Shown: positions 29,807-38,776 of the stretch, piece by piece
Layout of the letters: every line of letters begins with the position of its first letter
Position numbering within the stretch: the stretch's first letter is position 1
From: Bacteroidaceae bacterium
Lineage (GTDB): Bacteria > Bacteroidota > Bacteroidia > Bacteroidales > Bacteroidaceae
DNA length: 40,674 bases
Direction of reading: 5' to 3'
Assembly (NCBI GenBank): GCA_017534815.1
Contig: JAFXVS010000023.1
Coordinates: 1 to 40,674, forward strand
The notes under the pieces: model-generated
Database searches by the model: none
The model's input: the letters and a program-made list of their open reading frames with translations, nothing else
What the model was told of the DNA's origin: nothing
Translations under genes and position numbers: made by a program

Positions 29807-32140
29807 ATGCAAAAGAATTTAGTGATTGTAGAGTCTCCAGCGAAGGCAAAGACGTTGGAGAAATTTCTTGGAAAAGACTACAAAGTGATGTCCTCGTATG
29901 GACACATCCGCGACTTGAAAGCGAAGGAGATGAGTGTGAATCTGGATGATTTCTCTCCAGAGTATGAAATCCCTTCAGACAAGGAAAGCGTGGTGAAGAG
30001 TCTCCGTAACGAAGCCAAGAAGGCAGATACCGTCTGGCTGGCTTCCGATGAAGACCGCGAGGGAGAAGCCATCTCTTGGCACTTGTGTCAAGTCTTAGGT
30101 ATGGATCCCAAGGCGGCCAAGCGAATTGTTTTTCATGAGATTACGAAGAGCGCCATTCTGCAGGCCATCGAAAAACCTCGTACCATCGATATGGGTTTGG
30201 TGAATGCCCAGCAGGCACGTCGAGTGCTCGACCGCATCGTGGGTTTCAAGATTTCGCCCGTATTGTGGAAGAAACTCAAACCCAGCCTTTCTGCTGGTCG
30301 TGTGCAGAGTGTGGCTGTGAGATTGATTGTGGAACGTGAGAAAGAGATTGAGAACTTCAAGAGCGAATCGACCTATAGGGTCAGCGCTGTCTTCTTGGCG
30401 GACGGACAGCCCGTCAAGGCATCGTTGGCACACGGGTTCAGGACGGAAGAAGAGGCTGAGGCATTCTTGGCATCGTGCAAGGATAAGGAATTCACGATTA
30501 CAGACATCGACAAGAAGCCTGTCAAGAAGAGCCCTGCGCCCCCCTTCACCACTTCCACGCTCCAGCAGGAGGCAGCCCGCAAACTGGGCTTCACCGTCAG
30601 CCAGACCATGATGGTGGCTCAGCACCTGTATGAGTCAGGACACATCACTTATATGCGAACGGACTCTGTGAACCTCTCTTCCCTTTGTCTCAATACGACG
30701 AAAGAGGAAATTGTCAAGTTGCATGGTGCCAAGTATTCGAGACCTCGTCAGTTCCACACCAGTTCGAAGGGTGCGCAAGAAGCACACGAAGCCATCCGTC
30801 CTACATACATCTCAGAACAGGAGATTTCTGGCAATTCGCAGGAGAAGCGTCTTTATGACCTGATTTGGAAACGTACTGTGGCTTGTCAGATGGCTGATGC
30901 AGAGGCAGAGAAGACCACCATCACCATTTCTTCTGATGACGTGAATTTCACAGCCACAGGCGAGGTCATCACGTTTGATGGTTTCTTGAGGGTGTATCGC
31001 GAATCCTACGATGATGATGTGCAGGCAGACGAGGTGGAAGGCTTGCTCCCACCTGTGAAGAAAGGTGAGAAACTGCAGATGCAGGAAATGGTGGCCACCC
31101 AGCGTTTCACCCAGCATCCAATGCGTTATACGGAGGCAAGTCTGGTGAAGAAGTTGGAGGAACTGGGCATTGGCCGTCCATCTACATACGCACCCACCAT
31201 CTCCACCATTCAGCAGCGTGACTACGTGGAGAAAGGTGACAAGAAAGGTGAGGAAAGAAGCTATGAGGTATTGAAACTGTCGAACGGAAAAATCAAGAAG
31301 TCCGTCAAGAAGGAAGTGGTGGGCAAGGAGAAAGGAAAACTCCTCCCGACTGATGTAGGAACGGTTGTGAATGACTTCCTGATCCAGGCTTTCCCTGATA
31401 TCGTTGACTATAACTTCACCGCTAATGTGGAAAAGGACTTTGACGAGATTGCCGACGGCAAGGAGAACTGGCAGCAGATGATGCGTGACTTCTACGCAAA
31501 GCTCGAACCGATGGTGGATGCCACGCTTCAGGAGAAGAACGAGCATAAGGTGGGTGAACGTTATTTGGGTGAAGAGCCTGGTACAGGCAAACCTGTCTGC
31601 GTGAAGATTGGCCGTTTTGGTCCGATGGTTCAGATTGGTGTGGCTGATGAATCAGAGAAACCCCGTTTTGCTCAGCTGAACAAAGGACAGAGCATCGCGA
31701 CCATCACGTTGGAAGAGGCGCTTGAGCTCTTCAAACTTCCACGCACCTTGGGAGAATATGAAGGTGGAGAAGTGACGGTAGGTACAGGCCGCTTTGGCCC
31801 CTACGTGCTTCATTGCAAGAAATATGTATCTCTCCCTAAAGATATGGATCCGCTGACCATCACCCTCGAAGATGCCATCAAATTGATTGAAGAGCGTCGT
31901 AAGGGGGAGGCAGCAGCCCACCTCAAGGCCTTCGACGAAGATCCTGAGATGGAGGTGATGAATGGTCGTTTTGGTCCTTATCTGAAGTATAAGGGAACGA
32001 ACTACAAACTGCCTAAGAGCATCAAGGAACCAACCAACCTCACTTACGAAGAGTGTATGGCATTTGTGGAGAAGGCAGACAAGACGCCAACGGAAACGAA
32101 ACCTGCGGCGAGACGTGGCAGAAAATCGGCGAAAGCATGA
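29807..32140 (+). CDS. topA: DNA topoisomerase I
   Basis: Type IA topoisomerase relaxing negative supercoils. The TOPRIM domain starts at residue 1 (LVIVESPAKAKT, with the DEDREGEA motif near residue 84). The active-site Tyr282 is in GHITYMRTDSVNLS, and the region IGRPSTYAPTISTIQ is conserved. Toward the C-terminus, repeated segments of the type GRFGPYV or GRFGPMV (about 605, 660, 723) replace the zinc-ribbon repeats of E. coli TopA. A basic tail (AARRGRKSAKA) ends the 777-residue protein. Its stop codon overlaps the aroK start (ATGA). Confidence 0.96.
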   Translation: MQKNLVIVESPAKAKTLEKFLGKDYKVMSSYGHIRDLKAKEMSVNLDDFSPEYEIPSDKESVVKSLRNEAKKADTVWLASDEDREGEAISWHLCQVLGMDPKAAKRIVFHEITKSAILQAIEKPRTIDMGLVNAQQARRVLDRIVGFKISPVLWKKLKPSLSAGRVQSVAVRLIVEREKEIENFKSESTYRVSAVFLADGQPVKASLAHGFRTEEEAEAFLASCKDKEFTITDIDKKPVKKSPAPPFTTSTLQQEAARKLGFTVSQTMMVAQHLYESGHITYMRTDSVNLSSLCLNTTKEEIVKLHGAKYSRPRQFHTSSKGAQEAHEAIRPTYISEQEISGNSQEKRLYDLIWKRTVACQMADAEAEKTTITISSDDVNFTATGEVITFDGFLRVYRESYDDDVQADEVEGLLPPVKKGEKLQMQEMVATQRFTQHPMRYTEASLVKKLEELGIGRPSTYAPTISTIQQRDYVEKGDKKGEERSYEVLKLSNGKIKKSVKKEVVGKEKGKLLPTDVGTVVNDFLIQAFPDIVDYNFTANVEKDFDEIADGKENWQQMMRDFYAKLEPMVDATLQEKNEHKVGERYLGEEPGTGKPVCVKIGRFGPMVQIGVADESEKPRFAQLNKGQSIATITLEEALELFKLPRTLGEYEGGEVTVGTGRFGPYVLHCKKYVSLPKDMDPLTITLEDAIKLIEERRKGEAAAHLKAFDEDPEMEVMNGRFGPYLKYKGTNYKLPKSIKEPTNLTYEECMAFVEKADKTPTETKPAARRGRKSAKA

Positions 32141-32658
32141 CACGCATCATTCTGATAGGGTATATGGGGGCAGGCAAGACCACGATTGGTAAGGTGCTTG
32201 CCCGTGAGATGGAACTGGAGTTCTACGACCTCGACAACTACATTGAAGACCGTTTCCATCAGACGATTCCTGACATCTTCGCAGAGAAGGGTGAGGAAGG
32301 TTTTCGTGAGGTGGAACGTAAAATGTTGCACGAGGTGGCAGAGTTTGAGGATGTCATCATCTCTTGTGGTGGGGGCGCTCCCTGTTTCTTCGACAATATG
32401 GACTACATGAACTCTCGTGGTGAGACCATCTTTCTTGATGCCCCGCCCTGTGTGTTGAAGGAGCATCTGAAAATGGGCAAGACCGTGCGTCCGCTCATTC
32501 AGGGGAAGACAGAAGAAGAGCTCATCGCCTACATCGAAGAGTCGCTCCAGAAGCGTTTGCCCTACTATCAGAAAGCAAAACATATCCTTCCCATCGAAGT
32601 GATTCATACCAAAGAACAAATCAAGCATTACGTCAACCAAATCATCGGTTTAATATGA
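32137..32658 (+). CDS. aroK: Shikimate kinase
   Basis: Phosphorylates shikimate with ATP in chorismate synthesis. Walker A GYMGAGKTT is at residues 7-15, the Asp of FYDLDNYIE binds shikimate, the glycine-rich CGGGAPC follows, and the lid Arg is in VRPLIQGK. The start at 32137 gives 173 residues, the normal size; the same frame is open for 28 codons upstream inside topA but without family similarity. It overlaps topA (ATGA) and speA (ATGA) by four bases each, so translation is likely coupled through the operon. Confidence 0.94.
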   Translation: MTRIILIGYMGAGKTTIGKVLAREMELEFYDLDNYIEDRFHQTIPDIFAEKGEEGFREVERKMLHEVAEFEDVIISCGGGAPCFFDNMDYMNSRGETIFLDAPPCVLKEHLKMGKTVRPLIQGKTEEELIAYIEESLQKRLPYYQKAKHILPIEVIHTKEQIKHYVNQIIGLI

Positions 32659-34550
32659 GAAAATGGCGCATTGAAGACTCCAACGAATTGTACGGCATCA
32701 ACGGCTGGGGAGTCAACTATTTCCGTATCAACGACAAGGGAAATGTGGCAGTGACACCACGTAAGGATGGTGTTGAGGTCGATTTGAAGGAAGTGATGGA
32801 CGACCTTGCGCTGCGTGATGTGTCAGCGCCGGTGTTGGTGCGTTTCCCAGACATCATCGACAACCGTATCGAGAAGACTTCCACCTGCTTCAAGAAGGCT
32901 GCAAATGAGTATGGCTTTAATGGGGAAAACTTCATCATCTACCCCATCAAGGTCAACCAAATCAGTCCTGTGGTGGAGGAGGTCATCAAGCACGGCAAGA
33001 AGTTCAATTTGGGTCTGGAAGCAGGTTCAAAACCAGAACTGCATGCTGTGTTGGCTGTCAACATGAACAGCGACTCCCTCATCATCTGCAACGGTTACAA
33101 AGACCAGGATTATATAGAGTTGGCGTTGCTTGCCCAAAAGATGGGTAAGCGCATCTTCATTGTGGTGGAGAAGTTCAATGAGCTGGAAATTATCACCCGT
33201 ACCGCCAAGAAGTTAGGCGTTCGTCCCAATATGGGCATCCGCATCAAATTGGCTGCGTCAGGTTCAGGCAAGTGGGAAGAGAGTGGAGGTGATGCCAGCA
33301 AGTTTGGTTTGACCTCTGGCGAACTTCTGACGGCTCTCCAGTACATCGAGGAGAACGATATGAAGGACTGTCTCAAGCTGATTCACTTCCATATTGGTTC
33401 GCAGATTACGAAGATTCGTCGTATTCAGAATGCGTTGCGTGAGGCGAGCATGTTCTACGTGCAGCTGCACAAGATGGGATATGGTGTCCAGTTCGTCGAT
33501 TGTGGAGGCGGCTTGGGCGTTGATTATGATGGCAGCCGTTCGAGCAATAGTGAGAGCTCTGTCAACTACTCCATTCAAGAGTATGTGAACAACTGCGTCT
33601 ATACGTTTGTGGAGGCTGCGAATGCCAATGAGATACCTCATCCCAACATCATCACAGAGGGAGGCCGTTCTTTGGCGGCACACCATTCTGTGCTCATCAT
33701 GGAAGTGCTTGAAACCACTGAGGTGCCAGCGATGCCCGATGAATTTGAGGTGAAGGAAGATGACCACCAACTGGCCAAAGACCTCTACGACATCTGGTGC
33801 AACATCAATGTGCGCAATATGTTGGAAAACTGGCATGATGCCCAGCAGATTCGTGAAGAAGCCCTTGACCTCTTCTCTCATGGGATGCTCGACCTGCGTA
33901 CTCGTGCTGATATAGAACGGATGTATTGGGCTGTGGCTCGTGAAATCAATACGCTTGTCCACACGATGAAGCATGTGCCTGAGGAGTTCCATTCGCTCGA
34001 CAAACTCTTGGCAGACAAATACTTCTGCAACTTCTCCCTCTTCCATTCGCTGCCTGATGCTTGGGCGATTGACCAAATCTTCCCCATCATGCCCATCCAG
34101 CGACTCAACGAGCGTCCTGACCGCAATGCTACGTTGCAGGACATCACTTGCGATTCTGACGGCAAGATTGCGCAGTTTGCGACAGAGACAGGGGTGAGTC
34201 ACTTCATCCCTCTCCATACGCTCGACAAGAAGAAGGGCTCTTATTATATTGGTGTCTTCTTGGTGGGTGCTTATCAGGAGATTTTGGGTGATATGCATAA
34301 CCTCTTTGGCGACACGAATGCCATCCACGTCACGACCGACAAGGATGGCTACCACATCAAGAACATCATCGATGGTGAGACGGTGGCAGACGTGCTCAGT
34401 TATGTGCAGTACGAACCCAAGAAATTGGTTCGCAGTCTCGAAGTTTGGGCTAAGCAAGCCATCAAGGAGGGCAAGATCACGCTCGAAGAAGGCAAGGAGT
34501 TCTTGGACACCTACCGTTCAGGACTCTACGGATATACTTATTTGGAATAA
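32655..34550 (+). CDS. speA: Biosynthetic arginine decarboxylase
   Basis: PLP-dependent fold III decarboxylase converting arginine to agmatine, the first step of spermidine synthesis in many Bacteroidales. The PLP Lys is at about residue 99 in IYPIKVNQ. HFHIGSQ, FVDCGGGLGVDYDGS and the acidic C-terminal motif around SLPDAWAIDQIFPIMPI are typical. At 631 residues the length is normal, and there is no signal peptide. The start overlaps aroK (ATGA) and the stop overlaps the flippase gene by one base (TAATG). Confidence 0.95.
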   Translation: MRKWRIEDSNELYGINGWGVNYFRINDKGNVAVTPRKDGVEVDLKEVMDDLALRDVSAPVLVRFPDIIDNRIEKTSTCFKKAANEYGFNGENFIIYPIKVNQISPVVEEVIKHGKKFNLGLEAGSKPELHAVLAVNMNSDSLIICNGYKDQDYIELALLAQKMGKRIFIVVEKFNELEIITRTAKKLGVRPNMGIRIKLAASGSGKWEESGGDASKFGLTSGELLTALQYIEENDMKDCLKLIHFHIGSQITKIRRIQNALREASMFYVQLHKMGYGVQFVDCGGGLGVDYDGSRSSNSESSVNYSIQEYVNNCVYTFVEAANANEIPHPNIITEGGRSLAAHHSVLIMEVLETTEVPAMPDEFEVKEDDHQLAKDLYDIWCNINVRNMLENWHDAQQIREEALDLFSHGMLDLRTRADIERMYWAVAREINTLVHTMKHVPEEFHSLDKLLADKYFCNFSLFHSLPDAWAIDQIFPIMPIQRLNERPDRNATLQDITCDSDGKIAQFATETGVSHFIPLHTLDKKKGSYYIGVFLVGAYQEILGDMHNLFGDTNAIHVTTDKDGYHIKNIIDGETVADVLSYVQYEPKKLVRSLEVWAKQAIKEGKITLEEGKEFLDTYRSGLYGYTYLE

Positions 34551-36001
34551 TGGCCAATCTCAAAGGTTTAGCGAAAGATACAGCCATCTATGGCATGAGC
34601 AGTATCGTGGGCAGGTTCCTCAATTACCTGCTCGTGCCGCTCTATACCAACTATATGCCCAAAGAGTCGGGTGATTATGGTGTGAGCGTGAACATCTATG
34701 CTTATACGGCATTAGCACTGGTGTTTCTCACGTTTGGTATGGAGACGACGCTTTTCCGTTTTGCCAATAAGGAGGGAGAGAAGCCTGATGCTGTATTTTC
34801 CACAGCCATTACTGTGGTGGGTGTGCTTTCGGCTATCTTCTTGGCATGTGTCTTTGGTTTCATCACACCTATCAGTGATTTCTTGGGTTATGCCGACCAT
34901 CACGAATATCTGTTGATGATGGCTAGCGTGGTGGTGCTCGATGCCATTCAGGCGATGCCGTTTAGTTACCTGCGTTTTCAGAAGCGACCCATCAAGTTTG
35001 CTTCGCTCAAAATGCTGTTCATCCTCTTCAACATCCTGCTCAACGTCCTTTATTTCGTGGTCTTGGGCAAGACGGAGGTTTATTATGTCTTTTGCATCAA
35101 CCTTTGGTGTACAGGAGCCATCACGTTCTTCTTCATCCCTGATTTCTTCAAGGTGAAGTGGCAGTTTGACTTCGCCCTTCTGAAGCGTATGCTGGCTTAT
35201 TCCTGGCCTATCCTTGTGCTGGGTATTGCTGGTGTCTTGAACCAGACCGTCGATAAGATTATCTTTCCGTTGGTTTGTGATGAGGCTGATGCGAAGGCAC
35301 AACTGGGTGTGTATGGGGCTTGTGTGAAGGTGGCGATGATTATGGCGATGATCACCCAAGCGTTTCGATACGCTTACGAACCCATTGTGTTCTCGAAGGC
35401 GAAAGACAAGGACAGCAAGGAATACTATGCTGTGGCGATGAAATACTTCATCATCTTCACGCTCTTCGCTTTCTTGGCTGTGATGGGTTATATGGACATC
35501 CTCAAGCACATCATTGGTGAGGAATATCGTGAGGGACTGGTCACCGTCCCCATTGTGATGGCGGCAGAAATCATGATGGGCATCTATTTCAACCTCTCGT
35601 TCTGGTATAAACTCATCGACAAGACCATTTGGGGCGCTTGGTTCTCGCTGACAGGTTGTGCTGTGCTCGTCGCCATCAATGTCATCTTCATTCCCAAGTA
35701 CGGCTATATGGCTTGTGCGTGGGGTGGTTTTGCTGGTTATGCTACCTCTATGACGCTCAGTTACTTCGTGGGTCAGCGTCTCAATCCCATCCAGTACGAC
35801 CTCAAGGGCATCTTCACCTATATCCTTCTGGCGGCAGCCCTCTTTGTGGCGATGATTTATCTGCCCACCTCCTGGCCCATCTGGCTTCGTCTCCTCCTCA
35901 ACACCCTCCTCATCATCCTCTTTCTGCTGGAGATCATCCATAGGGACCTGCCCTTGCACAGTCTTCCAGTCATTGGAAAGAATTTTCAGAAAAAGTCGTA
36001 A
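34550..36001 (+). CDS. Polysaccharide flippase (MOP/Wzx-type)
   Basis: Membrane protein of the MOP exporter superfamily with about 12-14 predicted helices, starting GLAKDTAIYGMSSIVGRFLNYLLVPLYTNYM, which is the usual N-terminus of Bacteroidetes lipopolysaccharide/polysaccharide flippases. It is expected to flip a lipid-linked oligosaccharide across the inner membrane. At 483 residues the length is normal. No glycosyltransferases are adjacent; instead it is the last gene of topA-aroK-speA-flippase, joined by a one-base overlap. Its substrate is unknown, and a link to the export genes at 5.8-9.9 kb is possible but not shown. Confidence 0.88.
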   Translation: MANLKGLAKDTAIYGMSSIVGRFLNYLLVPLYTNYMPKESGDYGVSVNIYAYTALALVFLTFGMETTLFRFANKEGEKPDAVFSTAITVVGVLSAIFLACVFGFITPISDFLGYADHHEYLLMMASVVVLDAIQAMPFSYLRFQKRPIKFASLKMLFILFNILLNVLYFVVLGKTEVYYVFCINLWCTGAITFFFIPDFFKVKWQFDFALLKRMLAYSWPILVLGIAGVLNQTVDKIIFPLVCDEADAKAQLGVYGACVKVAMIMAMITQAFRYAYEPIVFSKAKDKDSKEYYAVAMKYFIIFTLFAFLAVMGYMDILKHIIGEEYREGLVTVPIVMAAEIMMGIYFNLSFWYKLIDKTIWGAWFSLTGCAVLVAINVIFIPKYGYMACAWGGFAGYATSMTLSYFVGQRLNPIQYDLKGIFTYILLAAALFVAMIYLPTSWPIWLRLLLNTLLIILFLLEIIHRDLPLHSLPVIGKNFQKKS

Positions 36002-36045
36002 TGACGAAAATCGAAATAACGTAATAACGTGATAACGAAATAACG
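35999..36045. repeat. Octamer repeat between the flippase and S46 peptidase genes
   Basis: AAATAACG, TAATAACG, TGATAACG and AAATAACG are contiguous at 36014-36045 (8-bp period), preceded by a related TAATGACG that includes the flippase stop codon. The array ends 10 bp before the peptidase ATG. Confidence 0.8.
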
Positions 36046-36055
36046 AAAACAATAT

Positions 36056-38176
36056 ATGATGAAAAAGATTGCATTACTATTGTTGTCAGTCCTCTCTCTC
36101 TCTGCTCATGCTGATGAGGGCATGTGGGTGATGGGCAATTTCTCTGCGAAGACAGATTCGATTCTTCGCAGTTTGGGTTTGGAATTGTCGCCTGAAGAAT
36201 TGTTCAGTACAGAGAACCCGTCGCTGAATGATGCTATCGTGCAGTTGGGTGGCTTCTGTTCTGGTGTGGTGGTCAGTCCTGATGGTCTGATGTTCACCAA
36301 TCACCATTGTGGATTCGATGCCATCCAAGATCACTCGACCCCCAAGAACGACTACCTGAAAAACGGCTTCTATGCCAGGTCCTTCGAGGAAGAACTTCCC
36401 AACGAAGACCTGTATGTGCTCTTCCACATCAAGACGGTCGATGTGACAGATCTCATCTTGGGAGCTATTCCTGCTGATGCCGACGAGTTACAGACAAATA
36501 CCATCATCGATTCCGTCTCTCGCAAATTGATGGAGATGGTTGATTACAGCGGCAAGGGCATCGAAAGTGAGGTGAATGCTTTCTATAAGGGCAGTAAGTA
36601 CTATCTTTCTGTCTATCAGCGTTATGATGACGTGCGACTGGTCTATGCCCCCCCACAGTGCTTGGGCAAGTATGGTGGCGACACAGACAACTGGATGTGG
36701 CCTCGTCAGACCTGTGATTTCAGCGTCTTCCGTATCTATGCAGACAAAGACAACAATCCTGCTACATACAGCAAGAATAATGTGCCTTATCATCCTCGCA
36801 AGTATGCTCATGTCAGCACGAAAGGCTATCGTGAAGGTTCTTTTTCGATGACGCTGGGCTATCCGGGCAGCACAGATCGTTACCTCTCTTCATACGGTAT
36901 TGAAAGTACAATGCGCACCACCAATGATGTGCGTTATCAGGTGAGAGGCGTGAAACTCGCCATCCTTGATGAGGCGATGAAGCAGAGCGATGCCATCCGC
37001 ATCATGTATGCCTCGAAGTACGCCAGCAGTTCCAACTACTGGAAGTTCTCGCTGGGTCAAAACACAGCATTGGACAATCTGCACGTTATCGCTGAGAAAC
37101 AGCAATTGGAGAGGGATCTCATGCAATGGGCACAGGAGGACACCCTTGCACGAGGCCGCTATATAGGTGTGCTTGATTCCTTACAGCATTTCTATACAGA
37201 CAATTACGAAACCCTTTATGGTCGCAACCTCTGGATCGAGTCTTTCTATAGCGGCAGCGACATCTTCAGTTTCGTTCTGCGCAACCTGATGCGTTCTCGT
37301 AATGATGACTTCCAGGAACGTGTGGCCAAGCAGTATCGCGACATTGATGTGCCTACCGATAAGAAGGTCTTCTTGGCTTTGCTCCAGAACTATATGCAGC
37401 ATGTTCCTAATCAGCGTTTCCAACTTCATGATATCCCCCAAGAGGTTGATTCCCTATTTCAGGGTGACTATGCCCGCTTTGTGGATGACCTTTATGAGAA
37501 ATCCGTCTTTGCTCATCCTGATGACCTGAAGAAGGTTCACACCTTCGACGAGTTGAACGAAGACCCGATGTACGTTGCTGCCGTTGATGTGTTGAGCGCC
37601 TTCTTTGCTGTATGGGGTTGGCGAGGTGATGTGGAGACTCATGAACGGCTGTTGGGTGAGGGCATCCGTGAGATGAATCATGATCATGAGTACTATCCTG
37701 ATGCCAACTTCACGATGCGACTCAGTTATGGACTCTGCGAACCCATTGCTTTCGAGCCTGGTACCACAGGCCTGAAGGAGGAGGCCACGAGTATGATCAC
37801 TTCTCCTCGTTCTTTCCTCAACAAGCACGAGCAGAACCCTGACAACTACGACTATCGCCTCATTCCACCTGTCTATAAGTGGATGAAGAAGGGGAAGTTC
37901 TCCAAGCAGTACATCGACCAGCAGACGGGTCAACTGCCCCTTTGTTTCCTGACCACCAACGACATCACAGGTGGTAATTCTGGTTCAGGTATGTTTGATG
38001 GTTGGGGACGCCTTATCGGTCTTGCTTTCGACGGAAATTGGGAAGCGATGTCTGGCGACCTGAAGTTCGACAATGCCCTCCAGCGTTGCATAGGTGTTGA
38101 TATCCGTTGGGTGCTCTCCGTAATGGACGATTACAGTCACGCCAAACGACTTATCAAGGAACTGACTATTCATTAG
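36056..38176 (+). CDS. S46 family dipeptidyl peptidase, DPP7-like
   Basis: Periplasmic serine exopeptidase releasing dipeptides for uptake. Signal peptide MMKKIALLLLSVLSLSAHA precedes DEGMWVMGNF, the usual mature start of the family. The triad is visible: the His in TNHHCGFD (His84), the Asp in GGDTDNWMWPR (about 209-211) and Ser642 in GGNSGSG. Gly660, 18 residues after the Ser in FDGNWE, is at the position that is Gly in DPP7 (hydrophobic P1) and Arg in DPP11 (acidic P1). This predicts DPP7-type specificity. At 706 residues the length is normal. No standard promoter is seen in the 54-bp gap, so readthrough from the flippase operon is possible. Confidence 0.92.
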   Translation: MMKKIALLLLSVLSLSAHADEGMWVMGNFSAKTDSILRSLGLELSPEELFSTENPSLNDAIVQLGGFCSGVVVSPDGLMFTNHHCGFDAIQDHSTPKNDYLKNGFYARSFEEELPNEDLYVLFHIKTVDVTDLILGAIPADADELQTNTIIDSVSRKLMEMVDYSGKGIESEVNAFYKGSKYYLSVYQRYDDVRLVYAPPQCLGKYGGDTDNWMWPRQTCDFSVFRIYADKDNNPATYSKNNVPYHPRKYAHVSTKGYREGSFSMTLGYPGSTDRYLSSYGIESTMRTTNDVRYQVRGVKLAILDEAMKQSDAIRIMYASKYASSSNYWKFSLGQNTALDNLHVIAEKQQLERDLMQWAQEDTLARGRYIGVLDSLQHFYTDNYETLYGRNLWIESFYSGSDIFSFVLRNLMRSRNDDFQERVAKQYRDIDVPTDKKVFLALLQNYMQHVPNQRFQLHDIPQEVDSLFQGDYARFVDDLYEKSVFAHPDDLKKVHTFDELNEDPMYVAAVDVLSAFFAVWGWRGDVETHERLLGEGIREMNHDHEYYPDANFTMRLSYGLCEPIAFEPGTTGLKEEATSMITSPRSFLNKHEQNPDNYDYRLIPPVYKWMKKGKFSKQYIDQQTGQLPLCFLTTNDITGGNSGSGMFDGWGRLIGLAFDGNWEAMSGDLKFDNALQRCIGVDIRWVLSVMDDYSHAKRLIKELTIH

Positions 38177-38203
38177 TTGAGAGTATAGGGTTGAGAGTTG
38201 AGA
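38176..38203. repeat. Heptamer repeat after the S46 gene
   Basis: Four units, GTTGAGA, GTATAGG, GTTGAGA, GTTGAGA, begin at the last base of the S46 stop codon and precede the bidirectional terminator. Confidence 0.75.
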
Positions 38204-38210
38204 GCAAAAT

Positions 38211-38243
38211 GAATGCCCGAAGCCATCACGGTTTCGGGCATTC
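38211..38243. terminator. Hairpin between convergent genes, probable bidirectional terminator
   Basis: A 14-bp stem (38211-38224 with 38230-38243, one G-U pair) with a 5-nt loop lies between the ends of the S46 gene and the minus-strand small lipoprotein gene. T tracts are short on both sides (ATTTTG on the minus strand), so efficiency is uncertain. Confidence 0.6.
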
Positions 38244-38300
38244 CTGTCTAAAAACTAACCAATATCTATTCTATTTATTATGTTGTACTTTGTCTGTTGC

Positions 38301-38459
38301 TTACCAAACGACAACGCGTGTCCTGTGGTGTGGTGGCGGTGGTGGTGGAGGAGGTGCTCCATACCCATAGTCAGGCTCGAAGAGCCAGCAGTCGCAAAGG
38401 CAGGACTGCATGAGGAGTGAACCGAGAATCACTGCCAGAATTAATAAAATCTTTTTCAT
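38301..38459 (-). CDS. Small Pro-rich lipoprotein, 52 residues
   Basis: This short gene begins MKKILLILAVILGSLLMQSC, a lipoprotein signal with a probable acylated Cys20. The mature peptide is only about 33 residues: CLCDCW, then LFEPDYGYG, eight consecutive prolines, and HHRTRVVVW. I know no family for it. It has its own promoter (-7 at 38551-38558) with a leader of about 85 nt, paired 8-bp upstream repeats and a shared hairpin terminator downstream, all of which support a real transcript. The promoter design matches that of the Asn-rich secreted protein gene at 16478-17629. The mature peptide would be anchored to the outer membrane. Confidence 0.75.
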   Translation of the reverse strand: MKKILLILAVILGSLLMQSCLCDCWLFEPDYGYGAPPPPPPPPHHRTRVVVW

Positions 38460-38550
38460 AAGGCTTCATGTTTTTAGAGTGAAACAATCAGTTTATTATA
38501 TCGTGTCGATGAACCTTCGGATTTGAACCCTTTTGGTTTTGTTGACGATG

Positions 38551-38558
38551 CAAAGTTA
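38551..38558 (-). promoter_or_regulatory. -7 box TAACTTTG for the small lipoprotein gene
   Basis: Minus-strand TAACTTTG followed by CATCG and then a CAACAAAACC-type A/C-rich start, closely resembling the transcript start of the Asn-rich protein gene. Confidence 0.7.
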
Positions 38559-38591
38559 CGGGGTTTTGATAGGCATTGCAAGGTCATTTCC

Positions 38592-38620
38592 CCTAAACGG
38601 TGACGTGAAATTCCTAAACG
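38592..38620 (-). promoter_or_regulatory. Paired direct repeats CGTTTAGG, probable activator site
   Basis: On the minus strand, CGTTTAGG occurs twice (38592-38599 and 38613-38620) with starts 21 bp apart. The proximal copy begins 34 bp upstream of the -7 box, exactly as at 17722 for the Asn-rich protein gene. Confidence 0.6.
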
Positions 38621-38768
38621 TGGTAGGTTTTTTCCTTTTTCGCCGTTTTCGAATGAATTTTGCTAACTCGATAGACTCATTTTGGCCAGAAAAGCGCCTA
38701 AAATCTTAAATAATGTTAACGGGGGGGTAATTTGTGGGTTAGTGTTCTTGTATGTTGTTAAAAAAACC

Positions 38769-38776
38769 TATATTTG
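38769..38776 (+). promoter_or_regulatory. -7 box TATATTTG for the fimbrial operon
   Basis: TATATTTG fits TAnnTTTG with TTGTTA at 38755-38760 nearby. It predicts a transcript starting only a few bases before the candidate start codons. Confidence 0.6.

Noticed and set aside
32053-32136. Longer aroK start inside topA
   Set aside because: The extra 28 residues are off-frame topA sequence; the ATGA junction and Walker A spacing support 32137.
33264-34457. 397-residue frame antisense to speA
   Set aside because: The speA protein is conserved across the same bases; the antisense frame has no family features.
34712-36052. 446-residue open frame antisense to the flippase gene
   Set aside because: The plus strand encodes an unmistakable multi-helix flippase with operon overlaps; the antisense product is His/Asp/Glu-rich with no recognisable domain and no promoter.
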